Shown here piece by piece: positions 16,801 through 21,982 of a stretch of DNA of 21,982 nt. Below the pieces are notes generated by a model, which saw only the letters and a program-made list of their open reading frames with translations, searched no databases and was not told where the DNA came from. Within the stretch, counting starts at the first letter, position 1. Every line of letters begins with the position of its first letter. The stretch is from Apostichopus californicus (taxonomy: Eukaryota; Echinodermata; Holothuroidea; Aspidochirotida; Stichopodidae), in contig JAIPMN010040623.1 of assembly GCA_020650975.1 (NCBI GenBank), positions 1-21,982 of the forward strand. Reading direction: 5' to 3'. Position numbers and translations under genes: made by a program.

Positions 16801-18698
16801 TTTATAATTGCAAGTATACAAAATCCTCTTCCTAGCTCCCCCACACCCCCCCCCCCCCCCCAATCCACCTTCTCCTCCCTGCCAACACATTTAATGTTTC
16901 TGATATTAGTTCGAGTATAATCAATGAAATATATATGAAAAGATTTGTATTTCCCAGACCATTTTTTTCAAAAGACAGTTCTGAGTTAACTTAGAATGAT
17001 AAGATAACCAACCAAAAAGACAATGATTTAGCACAGAAGGAACAGTAGGGGGTGGGTTGGGGGTAGGGGGTAAGGCAGAGGGGGAATGACTGCATGTACT
17101 CACCTCAAAGATATGTGGTCCCATTTGCCTATGTCATCACATGCATGAGTTTTGAAATACTTTGTGTTTCCGACAGGGCCGTAAAATTCTCGGCAAAGTT
17201 AATGGGAAAAGCTTTAGCCAAACGAATCAAGGCTACCATCCTGTACGCCTCCGAAACCGGGCGATCCGAGAAGTACGCCAAGGTGCTCTGCGAGATATTC
17301 AAGCATGCATTCGATGCTAAGGTTCGTATCTGCTTAACATTTTCTTCGCCCCAGGGAGGAGGAGGGGGAGGGGAAAAAAAGAGGGGCTATGGGATGGGAT
17401 GAGAGAAATAATAAAAAATTGCAATACCAAATTTGTAACGATGGAGAGTTTTGATACATTTTTGACCATCCAACGTAGTGAAAGTATTCCCGATAGAAAT
17501 TTTTTTAATAGAAATATAATGTTGCCCGTATACAGTGGAAAGCTAATTAAGGCAACTGGTTGCGATTCATGTCAGCAATTGTTCACAACCTTATTGTTTG
17601 TTCTCACCACGAAATCTAGGTAGTGTTCCTTCGTTGGTTTCGTACAAGTTTTTATCAGCCATTTCTTCATCCCCAAATTGGTCCCGTCAGCGGATACTAC
17701 CATCGACCCCCAAATATATACTCCCGAACAGCAATGATTTTCACACGAGCATGGTTGTTTCCAACGCCAATTAAATGTTGATCTGACCCCTCCCCCTCCC
17801 CTCAATTTCAAGCTTAGTGTTTGGGGTCCCTGGCGTATTAGCATAGACCTTTTTTCCCCCTCCATGTTGATGCAACAGACTACCACTACTAGCTTTGTGT
17901 GTGGGTAAACACACAAACAGTAACAAATGCATTCAGGTTTGCTTCTAAAGAGAACAAAAAAAATAAATATTACCTGCTGAATATTTTACAGGTCATGTGT
18001 ATGGAGGACTATGACCCAGTCCACCTGGAACACGAGACGCTCCTGCTAGTCGTTACTAGTACCTTTGGAAACGGTGATCCGCCAGAGAATGGAGAGGTGA
18101 GAGGATCACATCCCACAAACACCGGTCTTGATTTCATATCGCTACGTAGTTGCATGGTTCTTTTAGCAACCTCGTAACCCTATTAGTGTAAACGCCCTTA
18201 AAAGTTCCAGATTGACAGAATCTGTTGGAACTCTGCCAGATAACCTTGATACCTTGCTAGATAAATTTAAAAAAAAAATGTGGTATAAGGATTAGAAATT
18301 ATCAGAAGAGATTTTGATTTGACCCCGTCAGTAATAATAATTTAACCGATCCAACTTGCAGGATTTAAGCGAAGGAGACAAGGAAGGGCGAGGGAAAAGT
18401 GGGAGGGGGTGGGAAGTGGGTGGGAAGTGGGCCGGATTGGGAGTAGGGGTTTGCTGCCGAAGATAATGATACTATGTATGATATTATTATTATGAAGTCA
18501 TATCATGCTGTTACAAGCTTTGATGAGCATCTTCCAAAGTTCTATATTAACCCTCTTTGGATATGAGCACAATGATATTTAAATATTAAAATAAATTATA
18601 CAAGAGTATAAACGTTTCTCTTTCTGTTTTCCCCCCTTGCAGGAGTTTGGTCGGTTTCTAATTGAACTTCGAAGGGACCACACAGGCTCTGAGGACAG
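1743..18698 (+). CDS. NOS: Nitric oxide synthase gene, internal part (10 exons, partial at both ends)
   Basis: NOS makes NO and citrulline from L-arginine, O2 and NADPH. Exons are 1743-1834, 8707-8848, 12970-13109, 13504-13678, 14149-14250, 15578-15772, 16215-16306, 17177-17321, 17992-18096 and 18643-18698. Joined, they give 1,244 nt with one uninterrupted frame of 414 codons plus two bases, colinear with animal NOS. In order the segment holds mid-to-late oxygenase domain (residues 1 to about 290), a basic calmodulin-binding helix (about 300-325) and the first part of the FMN domain (about 330-414). Visible motifs are [56 protein letters not shown] and [14 protein letters not shown]. Intron phases in order are 2,0,2,0,0,0,2,0,0,2. 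The haem-cysteine exon upstream and the FAD/NADPH exons downstream are not in the window. The helix indicates a Ca2+/calmodulin-controlled animal enzyme. Which vertebrate isoform it most resembles cannot be decided, because the exon that would carry any autoinhibitory insert is missing. Confidence 0.97.
2236..2520. repeat. Two diverged tandem copies of a ~150-bp sequence
   Basis: The order attaag(a/t)tttactgg, ...gcctgg(g)aagtgtt, ...agaggcc, ...accc(t) occurs twice, with the attaag anchors at about 2248 and 2397, so the period is near 149 bp. Both copies begin with C-rich sequence (ccccttcc-like). Copies differ at many positions, which indicates an old duplication. Confidence 0.7.
3229..3578. 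mobile_element. 350-bp MITE with AGGNNNTGAAGACTC termini and TTAA flanks
   Basis: The left end reads AGGCATTGAAGACTC and the reverse complement of the right end reads AGGGTGTGAAGACTC, a 15-bp terminal inverted repeat with three mismatches. TTAA sits directly outside both ends (3225-3228 and 3579-3582), a candidate target-site duplication. The interior has no meaningful ORF. TTAA duplications are known for piggyBac and Kolobok-type transposons, but the termini alone do not decide the superfamily, and a TA duplication with a longer terminus is also possible because the flanks are AT-symmetric. Confidence 0.75.
3962..3990. repeat. Poly-G tracts
   Basis: A 13-base G run (3962-3974) followed by a second run of about seven at 3983-3990. 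Likely length-polymorphic and quadruplex-prone on the coding strand. Confidence 0.85.
5280..5664 (+). repeat. Left arm of long inverted repeat
   Basis: Runs from gggcaattccatgg to ctaattaaagttaaa and pairs with the reverse complement of 6722-7104. By eye there are only about a dozen differences over ~385 positions, including a missing four-base piece in the terminal motif of the right arm and single-base indels. That is around 97% identity. It contains two copies of GGTAACGGAAGGAC (5292-5305 and 5471-5484). Confidence 0.92.
5985..6545. repeat. Three tandem copies of a ~187-bp sequence (in the loop of the inverted repeat)
   Basis: The anchor gacttcagct(tca)gtt starts near 6042, 6228 and 6418, giving periods of about 186 and 190 bp. 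Each unit also carries attttagattaaatt, gatagttgcct, ctttttc and a tttgtac(c/t)-type piece followed by aggtgatt. Copies are diverged by substitutions and small indels. The array occupies the middle of the spacer between the inverted arms. Confidence 0.85.
6722..7104 (-). repeat. Right arm of long inverted repeat
   Basis: Reverse complement of 5280-5664. It starts at tttaactttaattagcac and ends at tggaattgccc. It carries one full 14-bp motif (6904-6917) and a truncated one (7083-7092). Two further motif copies (6691-6718) lie just inside the loop next to this arm. Confidence 0.92.
7404..7424 (-). repeat. C-rich tract able to form a G-quadruplex on the minus strand
   Basis: Four C runs (5,4,4,5) separated by single A bases, a textbook pattern for an intramolecular quadruplex on the complementary strand. 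It faces a G-rich tract at 7590-7619 about 165 bp away, with which it could also pair in a hairpin. Confidence 0.75.
7453..7550. repeat. 49-bp tandem duplication
   Basis: atatgtacactgtaggcgag and atatgtacattgtaagagag begin at 7453 and 7502 and continue in parallel (agatacgtgt/agatatgtgt, then ttgatgaat). Two copies, diverged. Confidence 0.7.
7590..7619 (+). repeat. G-rich quadruplex-prone tract
   Basis: Five G runs of four to five bases separated by a, tt, at or t. Lies on the coding strand of NOS intron 1, so the pre-mRNA would carry it too. Confidence 0.75.
7720..8281. mobile_element. 562-bp PIF/Harbinger-like MITE with doubled termini
   Basis: The left end reads AGGCGCTTTCACACCGG. The reverse complement of the right end reads AGGCGCTTTCACACCGGG, so the outer terminus matches perfectly over 17 bp and is followed by GCGACGCG repeats. 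TTA lies directly outside each end (7717-7719 and 8282-8284). A 3-bp TTA/TAA duplication is characteristic of PIF/Harbinger elements. A second terminus-like copy lies inside each end: AGGCCCTTTCACACCGG near 7793-7809, and ccagtgtgaaaggtcct near 8195-8211 on the right. The middle holds two overlapping open frames on opposite strands (8016-8273 +, 7863-8117 -) that I do not recognise, with no transposase motif visible. Confidence 0.82.
8707..8848 (+). CDS. NOS: NOS exon B (oxygenase domain, arginine-site Gln)
   Basis: 142 nt, acceptor tttcag and donor gtaaga. It completes the split Arg codon and encodes residues 32-78, beginning [12 protein letters not shown] and ending ANLEFTE, phase 0. The Gln of PQLIRYA (residue 53) corresponds to the conserved glutamine that lines the arginine pocket in animal NOS. 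The following residues read [10 protein letters not shown], whereas the mammalian sequences I remember have Gly where the Cys (residue 59) stands here. Confidence 0.97.
9322..9724. mobile_element. Possible degenerate dispersed repeat with poly-G tracts
   Basis: The region is bracketed by similar 10-mers gtatgaatga (9312-9321) and gtatgaataa (9725-9734), a possible target duplication. Inside, aaaaagtg followed by 10-11 G occurs twice (near 9341 and 9670), and (a)ggggcac(a/t)tt recurs three times. The right end (acgtgcccccagtgccc) is complementary in style to the G-rich parts. No ORF. Family not identified. The direct repeats could be chance. Confidence 0.35.
10805..10843 (+). repeat. G-rich quadruplex-prone tract
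   Basis: G runs of 5,4,5,3 and 3 bases within about 40 bp on the NOS coding strand, inside intron 2. Confidence 0.65.
12479..12595. repeat. 25-bp minisatellite, about five copies
   Basis: Unit cttctgacaccatatcttga + tacca. Copies start at 12481, 12506, 12531, 12556 and 12581, exactly 25 bp apart, with few substitutions. Because 25 is not a multiple of three, the apparent antisense open frames with a repeated W/Y-Q-D-M-V-S-E pattern (12399-12606) rotate frame between copies and are not taken as coding. Confidence 0.95.
12970..13109 (+). CDS. NOS: NOS exon C (oxygenase domain)
   Basis: 140 nt, acceptor ctttcccag and donor gtgagt at 13110. It encodes residues 79-124 plus two bases of residue 125: VCQKLGWKG, then [16 protein letters not shown] and IPQELILEV, then SHP. 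The block matches the NOS LPLLLQANG...PELVLEV region. The donor was placed at AA|gtgagt because this keeps frame with the next exon (AA+T = Asn). Unspliced reading would meet TGA immediately at 13111. Confidence 0.97.
13110..13503 (+). other. NOS intron 3 (394 bp, phase 2)
   Basis: gtgagt to tgtatag. No repeats or ORFs of note. An antisense open frame (13037-13288) overlaps exon C and is a shadow. Confidence 0.94.
13504..13678 (+). CDS. NOS: NOS exon D (oxygenase domain, catalytic Glu)
   Basis: 175 nt, acceptor tatag, donor gtgagc. It encodes residues 126-183. The motif [15 protein letters not shown] is present: Glu at residue 167 (TEIG) corresponds to the glutamate that binds the arginine guanidinium group (Glu361 in human eNOS). 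Trp162 matches the tryptophan next to it, and Arg171 a residue near the tetrahydrobiopterin site. [13 protein letters not shown] at the start is also a NOS signature. Ends in phase 0. Confidence 0.98.
13679..14148 (+). other. NOS intron 4 (470 bp, phase 0)
   Basis: gtgagc to ttttgcag. It carries a small ggtgatggtat repeat (13776-13806), a tRNA-like SINE relic (13803-13852) and a short attc repeat (14100-14112). No coding support for open frames crossing it. Confidence 0.94.
13803..13852 (+). mobile_element. Possible tRNA-derived SINE fragment (Pol III box-like)
   Basis: The order ggttaacgccgg, then ccttccactcataagg (able to form an anticodon-arm-like stem), then ccccagttcgagtc resembles the lower half of a tRNA. 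The B-box-like agttcgagtcac lies at 13839-13850. The acceptor stem and a good A box are not evident, so it is not a functional tRNA. Best read as a decayed SINE head, low confidence. Confidence 0.4.
14149..14250 (+). CDS. NOS: NOS exon E (oxygenase domain)
   Basis: 102 nt in phase 0 on both sides, acceptor ttttgcag, donor gttggt (weaker than the others). It encodes residues 184-217: [25 protein letters not shown] and MHSFQ, matching the ARKM.LD...LWKD.A..E.N.AV..SFQ block of NOS. An in-frame skip would lose exactly 34 residues. Confidence 0.97.
14332..14657. mobile_element. Probable hAT-like non-autonomous element or fragment
   Basis: The left end caggtggttccctaactgag, followed by catgaaccccc and gggggttcgtgag, resembles the CAGTGGTTCTCAA...GGGGTTCGTGA ends common in hAT/Charlie-type elements. 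The right side has gggggttcgtgaac, gggggttcgtgggg and gttaggga, roughly inverted to the left end. The right terminus is degraded and I see no 8-bp target duplication, so limits are approximate. No transposase ORF. Confidence 0.5.
15087..15480. repeat. Degenerate ~20-bp minisatellite (caagtcatatgtttacacat-type)
   Basis: The word (c)a(a/g)gtca(t/c)atg ttt(a)ca recurs about 18-20 times with substitutions and length changes, typically every 19-24 bp. It accounts for the His/Tyr/Lys-Ser-rich open frames at 15044-15506, which are present in all three + frames and are not considered genes. It ends about 100 bp before exon F. Confidence 0.88.
15578..15772 (+). CDS. NOS: NOS exon F (oxygenase domain, pterin site and dimer region)
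   Basis: 195 nt, phase 0 on both sides, acceptor ccccgcag, donor gtatgt. It encodes residues 218-282. [18 protein letters not shown] is followed by [18 protein letters not shown] and [10 protein letters not shown]. The two Trp residues (251, 253) and Phe266 match tetrahydrobiopterin contacts at the NOS dimer interface. Tyr281 in YEYQ matches the tyrosine that hydrogen-bonds a haem propionate. Confidence 0.98.
15773..16214 (+). other. NOS intron 6 (442 bp, phase 0)
   Basis: gtatgt to ttttgctcag. Contains A-rich sequence (15882-15900) and a C run (16012-16020). Nothing else seen. Confidence 0.94.
16215..16306 (+). CDS. NOS: NOS exon G (end of oxygenase domain, start of calmodulin-binding helix)
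   Basis: 92 nt, acceptor tgctcag, donor gtaagt, ends with two bases of a Lys codon. It encodes residues 283-312. [10 protein letters not shown] closes the oxygenase domain (PDPW...H in mammals). A charged linker follows with KKKRRK (299-304) and then LLTFKEVA, the first half of the calmodulin-binding helix. TFKEVA is close to the eNOS helix, while the basic run is longer than in the mammalian sequences I recall. The helix is interrupted by intron 7 and continues in exon H. Confidence 0.97.
16307..17176 (+). other. NOS intron 7 (870 bp, phase 2)
   Basis: gtaagt to ttccgacag, splitting the calmodulin-binding helix. It holds a CT microsatellite (16459-16475), a poly-C run (about 16841-16861) and a G-rich tract (17047-17084). 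Antisense open frames at 16569-16751 and 16921-17124 have no recognisable content. Confidence 0.94.
17047..17084 (+). repeat. G-rich quadruplex-prone tract upstream of exon H
   Basis: G runs of 5,3,5,5 and 5 on the coding strand about 90-130 nt before the exon H acceptor. In the pre-mRNA it could form an RNA quadruplex near the splice site. This is a prediction from pattern only. Confidence 0.65.
17177..17321 (+). CDS. NOS: NOS exon H (calmodulin helix end, FMN phosphate loop)
   Basis: 145 nt, acceptor ccgacag, donor gttcgt (non-consensus after GT). It completes Lys313 and encodes residues 314-361. [19 protein letters not shown] completes the calmodulin-binding helix and hinge. [16 protein letters not shown] follows, with SETGRS (338-343) as the FMN phosphate-binding loop, and the exon ends [11 protein letters not shown]. 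Nearly identical in pattern to mammalian NOS (VKFSAKLMG...[25 protein letters not shown]). Confidence 0.98.
17322..17991 (+). other. NOS intron 8 (670 bp, phase 0)
   Basis: gttcgt to tattttacag. G-rich stretch near 17353-17400 and C-rich stretch near 17789-17803. An antisense open frame (17572-17916) shows no recognisable motifs. Confidence 0.94.
17992..18096 (+). CDS. NOS: NOS exon I (FMN domain, second FMN loop)
   Basis: 105 nt, phase 0 on both sides, acceptor tattttacag, donor gtgaga. It encodes residues 362-396: [20 protein letters not shown] and then [25 protein letters not shown] (383-392) is the FMN-ring-side loop of the flavodoxin-like domain, invariant in NOS and shared with cytochrome P450 reductase-type proteins. 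Skipping would remove 35 residues in frame and destroy FMN binding. Confidence 0.98.
18097..18642 (+). other. NOS intron 9 (546 bp, phase 0)
   Basis: gtgaga to ccccccttgcag. Contains a purine/G-rich quadruplex-prone block (18383-18450) and an att/tat microsatellite near 18480-18495. Confidence 0.94.
18383..18450 (+). repeat. G-rich block with gggtgggaagt repeats (quadruplex-prone)
   Basis: At least nine runs of three or more G in under 70 bp, including a twice-repeated tgggaagtggg unit. It lies on the NOS coding strand roughly 190-260 nt before exon J. Confidence 0.75.
18643..18698 (+). CDS. NOS: NOS exon J (FMN domain, last exon visible)
   Basis: 56 nt, acceptor ccttgcag, donor gtatga, ending with two bases (AG) of a split Arg/Ser codon. 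It encodes residues 397-414: [18 protein letters not shown]. It aligns with the KFG..L.EM segment after ENGE in NOS. The next exon (expected to lead to the FSVFGLGS motif, possibly through an autoinhibitory insert) was not found in the rest of the window. Confidence 0.93.
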
Positions 18699-19261
18699 GT
18701 ATGACTAAGCTGGGTTTTTCTTTTTTTTCACAGAACCCAAACGTTGACTTCTAATGTCACTTTTATGAATGGCACTTCACTTGCAACAAAAGTTAAGTGT
18801 TCCATTTGCAAAACCCCTAGCAATATGTCCAACACAAAAGATGCAGTGTTTTTTTTTCCTTTTTTTCCTTTTTTTTTTCTTCTTGTGTATTGTCCTGTTA
18901 CCCCTGGAGAGCTGTGCAGTGTTGTGCCAATTAATGACAAAAAATAATAGCAATTCCTTTCACCATCAATGTTTTGTGCTTCCCCAAGCTTGTGAATGCA
19001 CCTCTCCCCCACACCTCCCCTACCCCACAAAAAACCCCATCCTGGTACCTATATCTTGACTTTCTTTACACCAGTGAAGTTCTGTATGGTTTTTATCTCT
19101 TTACATGAACTTGCATCAATAGTTCCTGTGAAATTGAAAATTTGTAGGCTAAAACTCCATACGTTTCAGTTATTACACCATATACCATAGTTGATAGTTG
19201 TAGCACACCAATTTGATGGTACCACACCTTTCCTCCCCATCCAAGACTGGGTCTTTTTATT

Positions 19262-19414
19262 TTAGGTATTTTTTTCGTAGACAGGGAGAATTTTTTCCTT
19301 CTTTTGAATACAACTCTCGAGCCTCCTATAAATTTTGTAAAAATATGATTTTACTGTTTCTTTATCTACCTCGATTTCTGAAGCCATGAATTCTCTGAGT
19401 GTAAATGTTTTAGG
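19262..19414 (-). other. Antisense exon-like ORF with acceptor-like start and AATAAA (unproven)
   Basis: On the minus strand a pyrimidine tract with cttttacag (19415-19438) precedes an open frame of 50 codons. It includes FTLREFMASEIEVDKETVK and YKIYRRLESCIQKKEKI, and ends in TAA (19262-19264) directly followed by AATAAA (19256-19261). The peptide is charged and helix-like, unlike the low-complexity frames nearby. I do not recognise it. It could be the last exon of a gene nested antisense in the NOS intron, a fragment of a mobile-element ORF, or chance. Confidence 0.25.
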
Positions 19415-20004
19415 CTGTAAAAGAAGAAAAGGAAAAAAAGGGCCAAACACATTGAACTGTTATTAATTTTTTACTTAGAATTCAGTCCAAAGGTGACATT
19501 ATATAAGTGTTTATCACTTCTAATCACTGGTAACAGATGTTGTTTGTACCAGTAGGAGGGGTGGGAGCAAACGATCAGGAGAGAGGGACGGGATTTGAAA
19601 GCTATAACCTTCAATGATATCATAATTCATAATATTATAATTCATAATTATTGATCCTGGTTTACTTTTTGTTACCTTTTTAAAGGAACAAGAGACTACT
19701 GATAGTCCGGTGAGATCATTTGTTAGAAAGAAGTCACTTGGATTCTGGTCACATTTATAATCAGCTTCTGTAATGTTTATTTCTTTGCCATCGGGAAAGA
19801 ATTGACGCTTTTAATCGAGGCTTCAACTAATTAATCATTTCATTTATGTAACTGCTGTCAAGATTGCACCTTAAACAATTCACTTATATTCTTTTGTTAC
19901 AAAAGAAACATTTTCATATGTTGCCATTTTATCTGATGGTGTTATTCTAGTCTGATATTACTGTGATGTTCTGATGTTATCACACAAAGTTAGATACTTT
20001 AACA

Positions 20005-21982
20005 GTTTAATACACATGTTACAACACAAAGGCTTTGAGTTATATAAGTGTTTTATTTTTATACACATGTTACAACACAAAAGGCTTTTAGATATATTAA
20101 GTGTTTTATCAGTAACACTTTTATAGACATGTTACAACACAAAGGCTTTTAGATATATTAAGTGTTTTATCAGTAACACTTTTATAGACATGTTACAACA
20201 CAAAGGCATATAGATATATCAAGTGTTTTATCAGTAACACTTTTATACACATGTTACAACACAAAGGCTTTTAGATATATTAAGTGTTTTATCAGTAACA
20301 GTTTTATACACATGTTACAACACAAAGGCTTTTAGATATATTAAGTGTTTAATCAGTAACAGTTTTATAGACATGTTACAACACAAAGGCTTTTAGATAT
20401 ATTAAGTGTTTTATCAGTTACAGTTTCATAGACATGTTACAACACAAAGGCTTTAGATATATAAGTGTTTTATCAGTAACAGTTTGATACACATGTTACA
20501 ACACAAAGGCTTTTAGATATATTAAGTGTTTTATCAGAAACAGTTTCATAGACATGTTACAACACAAAGGCTTTTAGATATATTAAGTGTTTTATCAGTA
20601 ACAGTGTTAAAGACATGTAACAGCACAAAAGCTTTTAGATATATTAAGTGTTTAATCAGTAACAGTTTTATACACATGTTACATAACAAAGGCTTCTAGA
20701 TATATTTAGTGTTTTATCAGAAACAGTTTGATACACATGTTACAACACAAAGGCTTTTAGATATATTAAGTGTTTTATCAGTAACAGTTTTATAGACATG
20801 TCACAGCACAAAAGCTTTTAGATATATTAAGTGTTTTATCAGTAACAGTTGTATACACATGTTACAACACAAAGGCTTCTAGATATATTAAGTGTTTTAT
20901 CAGTAACAGTTTTATAGACATGTTACAACACAAAGGCTTTTAGATATATTAAGTGTTTTATCAGTAAGTTTTATAGACATGTTACAGCATAAAGTCTTTT
21001 AGATATATTAAGTGTTTTATCAGTAACAGTTTTATAGACATGTTACAACACAAAGGCTTCTAGATATATTAAGTGTTTTATCAGTAACAGTTTTATAGAC
21101 ATGTTACAACACAAAGGCTTTTAGATATATTAAGTGTTTTATCATTAACAGTTTTATAGACATGTTACAACACAAAGGCTTTTAGATATATTAAGTGTTT
21201 TATCAGTAACAGTTATAAAGACATGTTACAGCACAAAAGCTTTTAGATATATTAAGTGTTTAATCAGTAACAGTTTTATACACATGTTACATAACAAAGG
21301 CTTCTAGATATATTTAGTGTTTTATCAGAAACAGTTTGATACACATGTTACAACACAAAGGCTTTTAGATATATTAAGTGTTTTATCAGTAACAGTTTTA
21401 TAGACATGTTACAGCACAAAAGCTTTTAGATATATTAAGTGTTTTATCAGTAACAGTTGTATACACATGTTACAACACAAAGGCTTCTAGATATATTAAG
21501 TGTTTTATCAGTAACAGTTTTATAGACATGTTACAACACAAAGGCTTTTAGATATATTAAGTGTTTTATCAGTAACAGTTTTATAGACATGTTACAGCAC
21601 AAAGTCTTTTAGATATATTAAGTGTTTTATCAGTAACAGTTTTATAGACATGTTACAACACAAAGGCTTTTAGATATATTAAGTGTTTGATCAGTAACAG
21701 TTTTATAGACATGTTACAACACAAAGGCTTTTAGATATATTAAGTGTTTTATCAGTAACAGTTTTAAAGACATGTTACAGCACAAAAGCTTTTAGATATA
21801 TTAAGTGTTTAATCAGTAACAGTTTTATACACATGTTACATAACAAAGGCTTCTAGATATATTTAGTGTTTTGTCAGAAACAGTTTGATACACATGTTAC
21901 AACACAAAGGCTTTTAGATATATTAAGTGTTTTATCAGTAACAGTTTTATAGACATGTTACAGCACAAAAGCTTTTAGATAT
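20005..21982. repeat. 61-bp minisatellite array (~32 units, runs off the window)
   Basis: Unit: acatgttacaacacaaagg, cttttagatatattaagtg, ttttatcagtaacag, ttttatag (61 bp). The acatg anchors fall at 20014, 20065, 20127, 20188 and so on to 21953, almost always 61 bp apart. The first two units are divergent and one is short, as expected at an array edge. Variant units (gttacagcac, gttacataac, tttagtgttttatcagaaa) recur in the same order about every 9-10 units. Each unit contains GTAACA and TGTTAC in inverted orientation 12 bp apart. No ORF runs through the array because 61 is not a multiple of three. Confidence 0.97.

Larger units (their letters stand above)
18699..21982 (+). other. NOS intron 10 (at least 3.3 kb, runs off the window)
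   Basis: Donor gtatga. No block resembling the next FMN-domain exon was found to the right edge. 18700-20000 is AT-rich with T-rich and C-rich stretches. It holds several short open frames caused by low complexity (18728-19059) and one antisense exon-like ORF (19262-19414). From about 20005 onward it is a 61-bp tandem array. Confidence 0.85.

Noticed and set aside
18728-19059. Three overlapping + ORFs and a - ORF after exon J as a further NOS exon
   Set aside because: They are T-rich or C-rich low-complexity translations and do not resemble the expected FSVFGLGS-containing segment.
20005-21982. CRISPR-like array of regular repeats
   Set aside because: The whole 61-bp unit repeats with no unique spacers, and the context is an intron of a eukaryotic gene.

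Overview
The window is eukaryotic and holds one recognisable gene: the middle part of a nitric oxide synthase (NOS) gene on the + strand, spread over ten exons from 1743 to 18698. The exons total 1,244 nt (414 codons plus two bases of a split codon). All joins use AG acceptors and GT donors and keep frame. The encoded segment runs from the C-terminal two thirds of the haem oxygenase domain (arginine, tetrahydrobiopterin and haem contacts), through the calmodulin-binding helix, into the FMN-binding flavodoxin-like domain. The N-terminus with the haem-ligand cysteine, the rest of the reductase (FAD and NADPH domains), the promoter and the 3' UTR lie outside the window.

The likely source is an animal. 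The combination of a calmodulin-type NOS, AT-rich introns from about 400 bp to almost 7 kb, many MITE-like elements, homopolymer G/C runs and scattered TAGGCCTA-like words suggests a marine invertebrate deuterostome such as an echinoderm or hemichordate. That assignment is inference only.

Layout: 1-1742 non-coding (probably intron); exon A 1743-1834; intron 1 (1835-8706) packed with mobile or repeat DNA: a diverged ~150-bp duplication, a 350-bp MITE with TTAA flanks, a ~2.6-kb structure containing a near-perfect 385-bp inverted repeat studded with a 14-bp motif, and a 562-bp PIF/Harbinger-like MITE with TTA target duplication. Exon B 8707-8848; intron 2 (8849-12969) with poly-G repeat debris and a 25-bp minisatellite; exons C to J between 12970 and 18698 with introns of 394-1327 bp holding a SINE-like relic, a hAT-like fragment, a ~20-bp degenerate minisatellite and G-quadruplex-prone tracts. 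From about 20005 to the right edge, intron 10 is a 61-bp tandem array of some 32 units with higher-order organisation.

Most apart from ordinary gene structure are the foldback element with its motif cluster (4504-7104), the MITE with doubled termini (7720-8281), the higher-order minisatellite, and a weak antisense exon-like ORF at 19262-19414. No bacterial-type systems, CRISPR arrays or intact RNA genes were seen.
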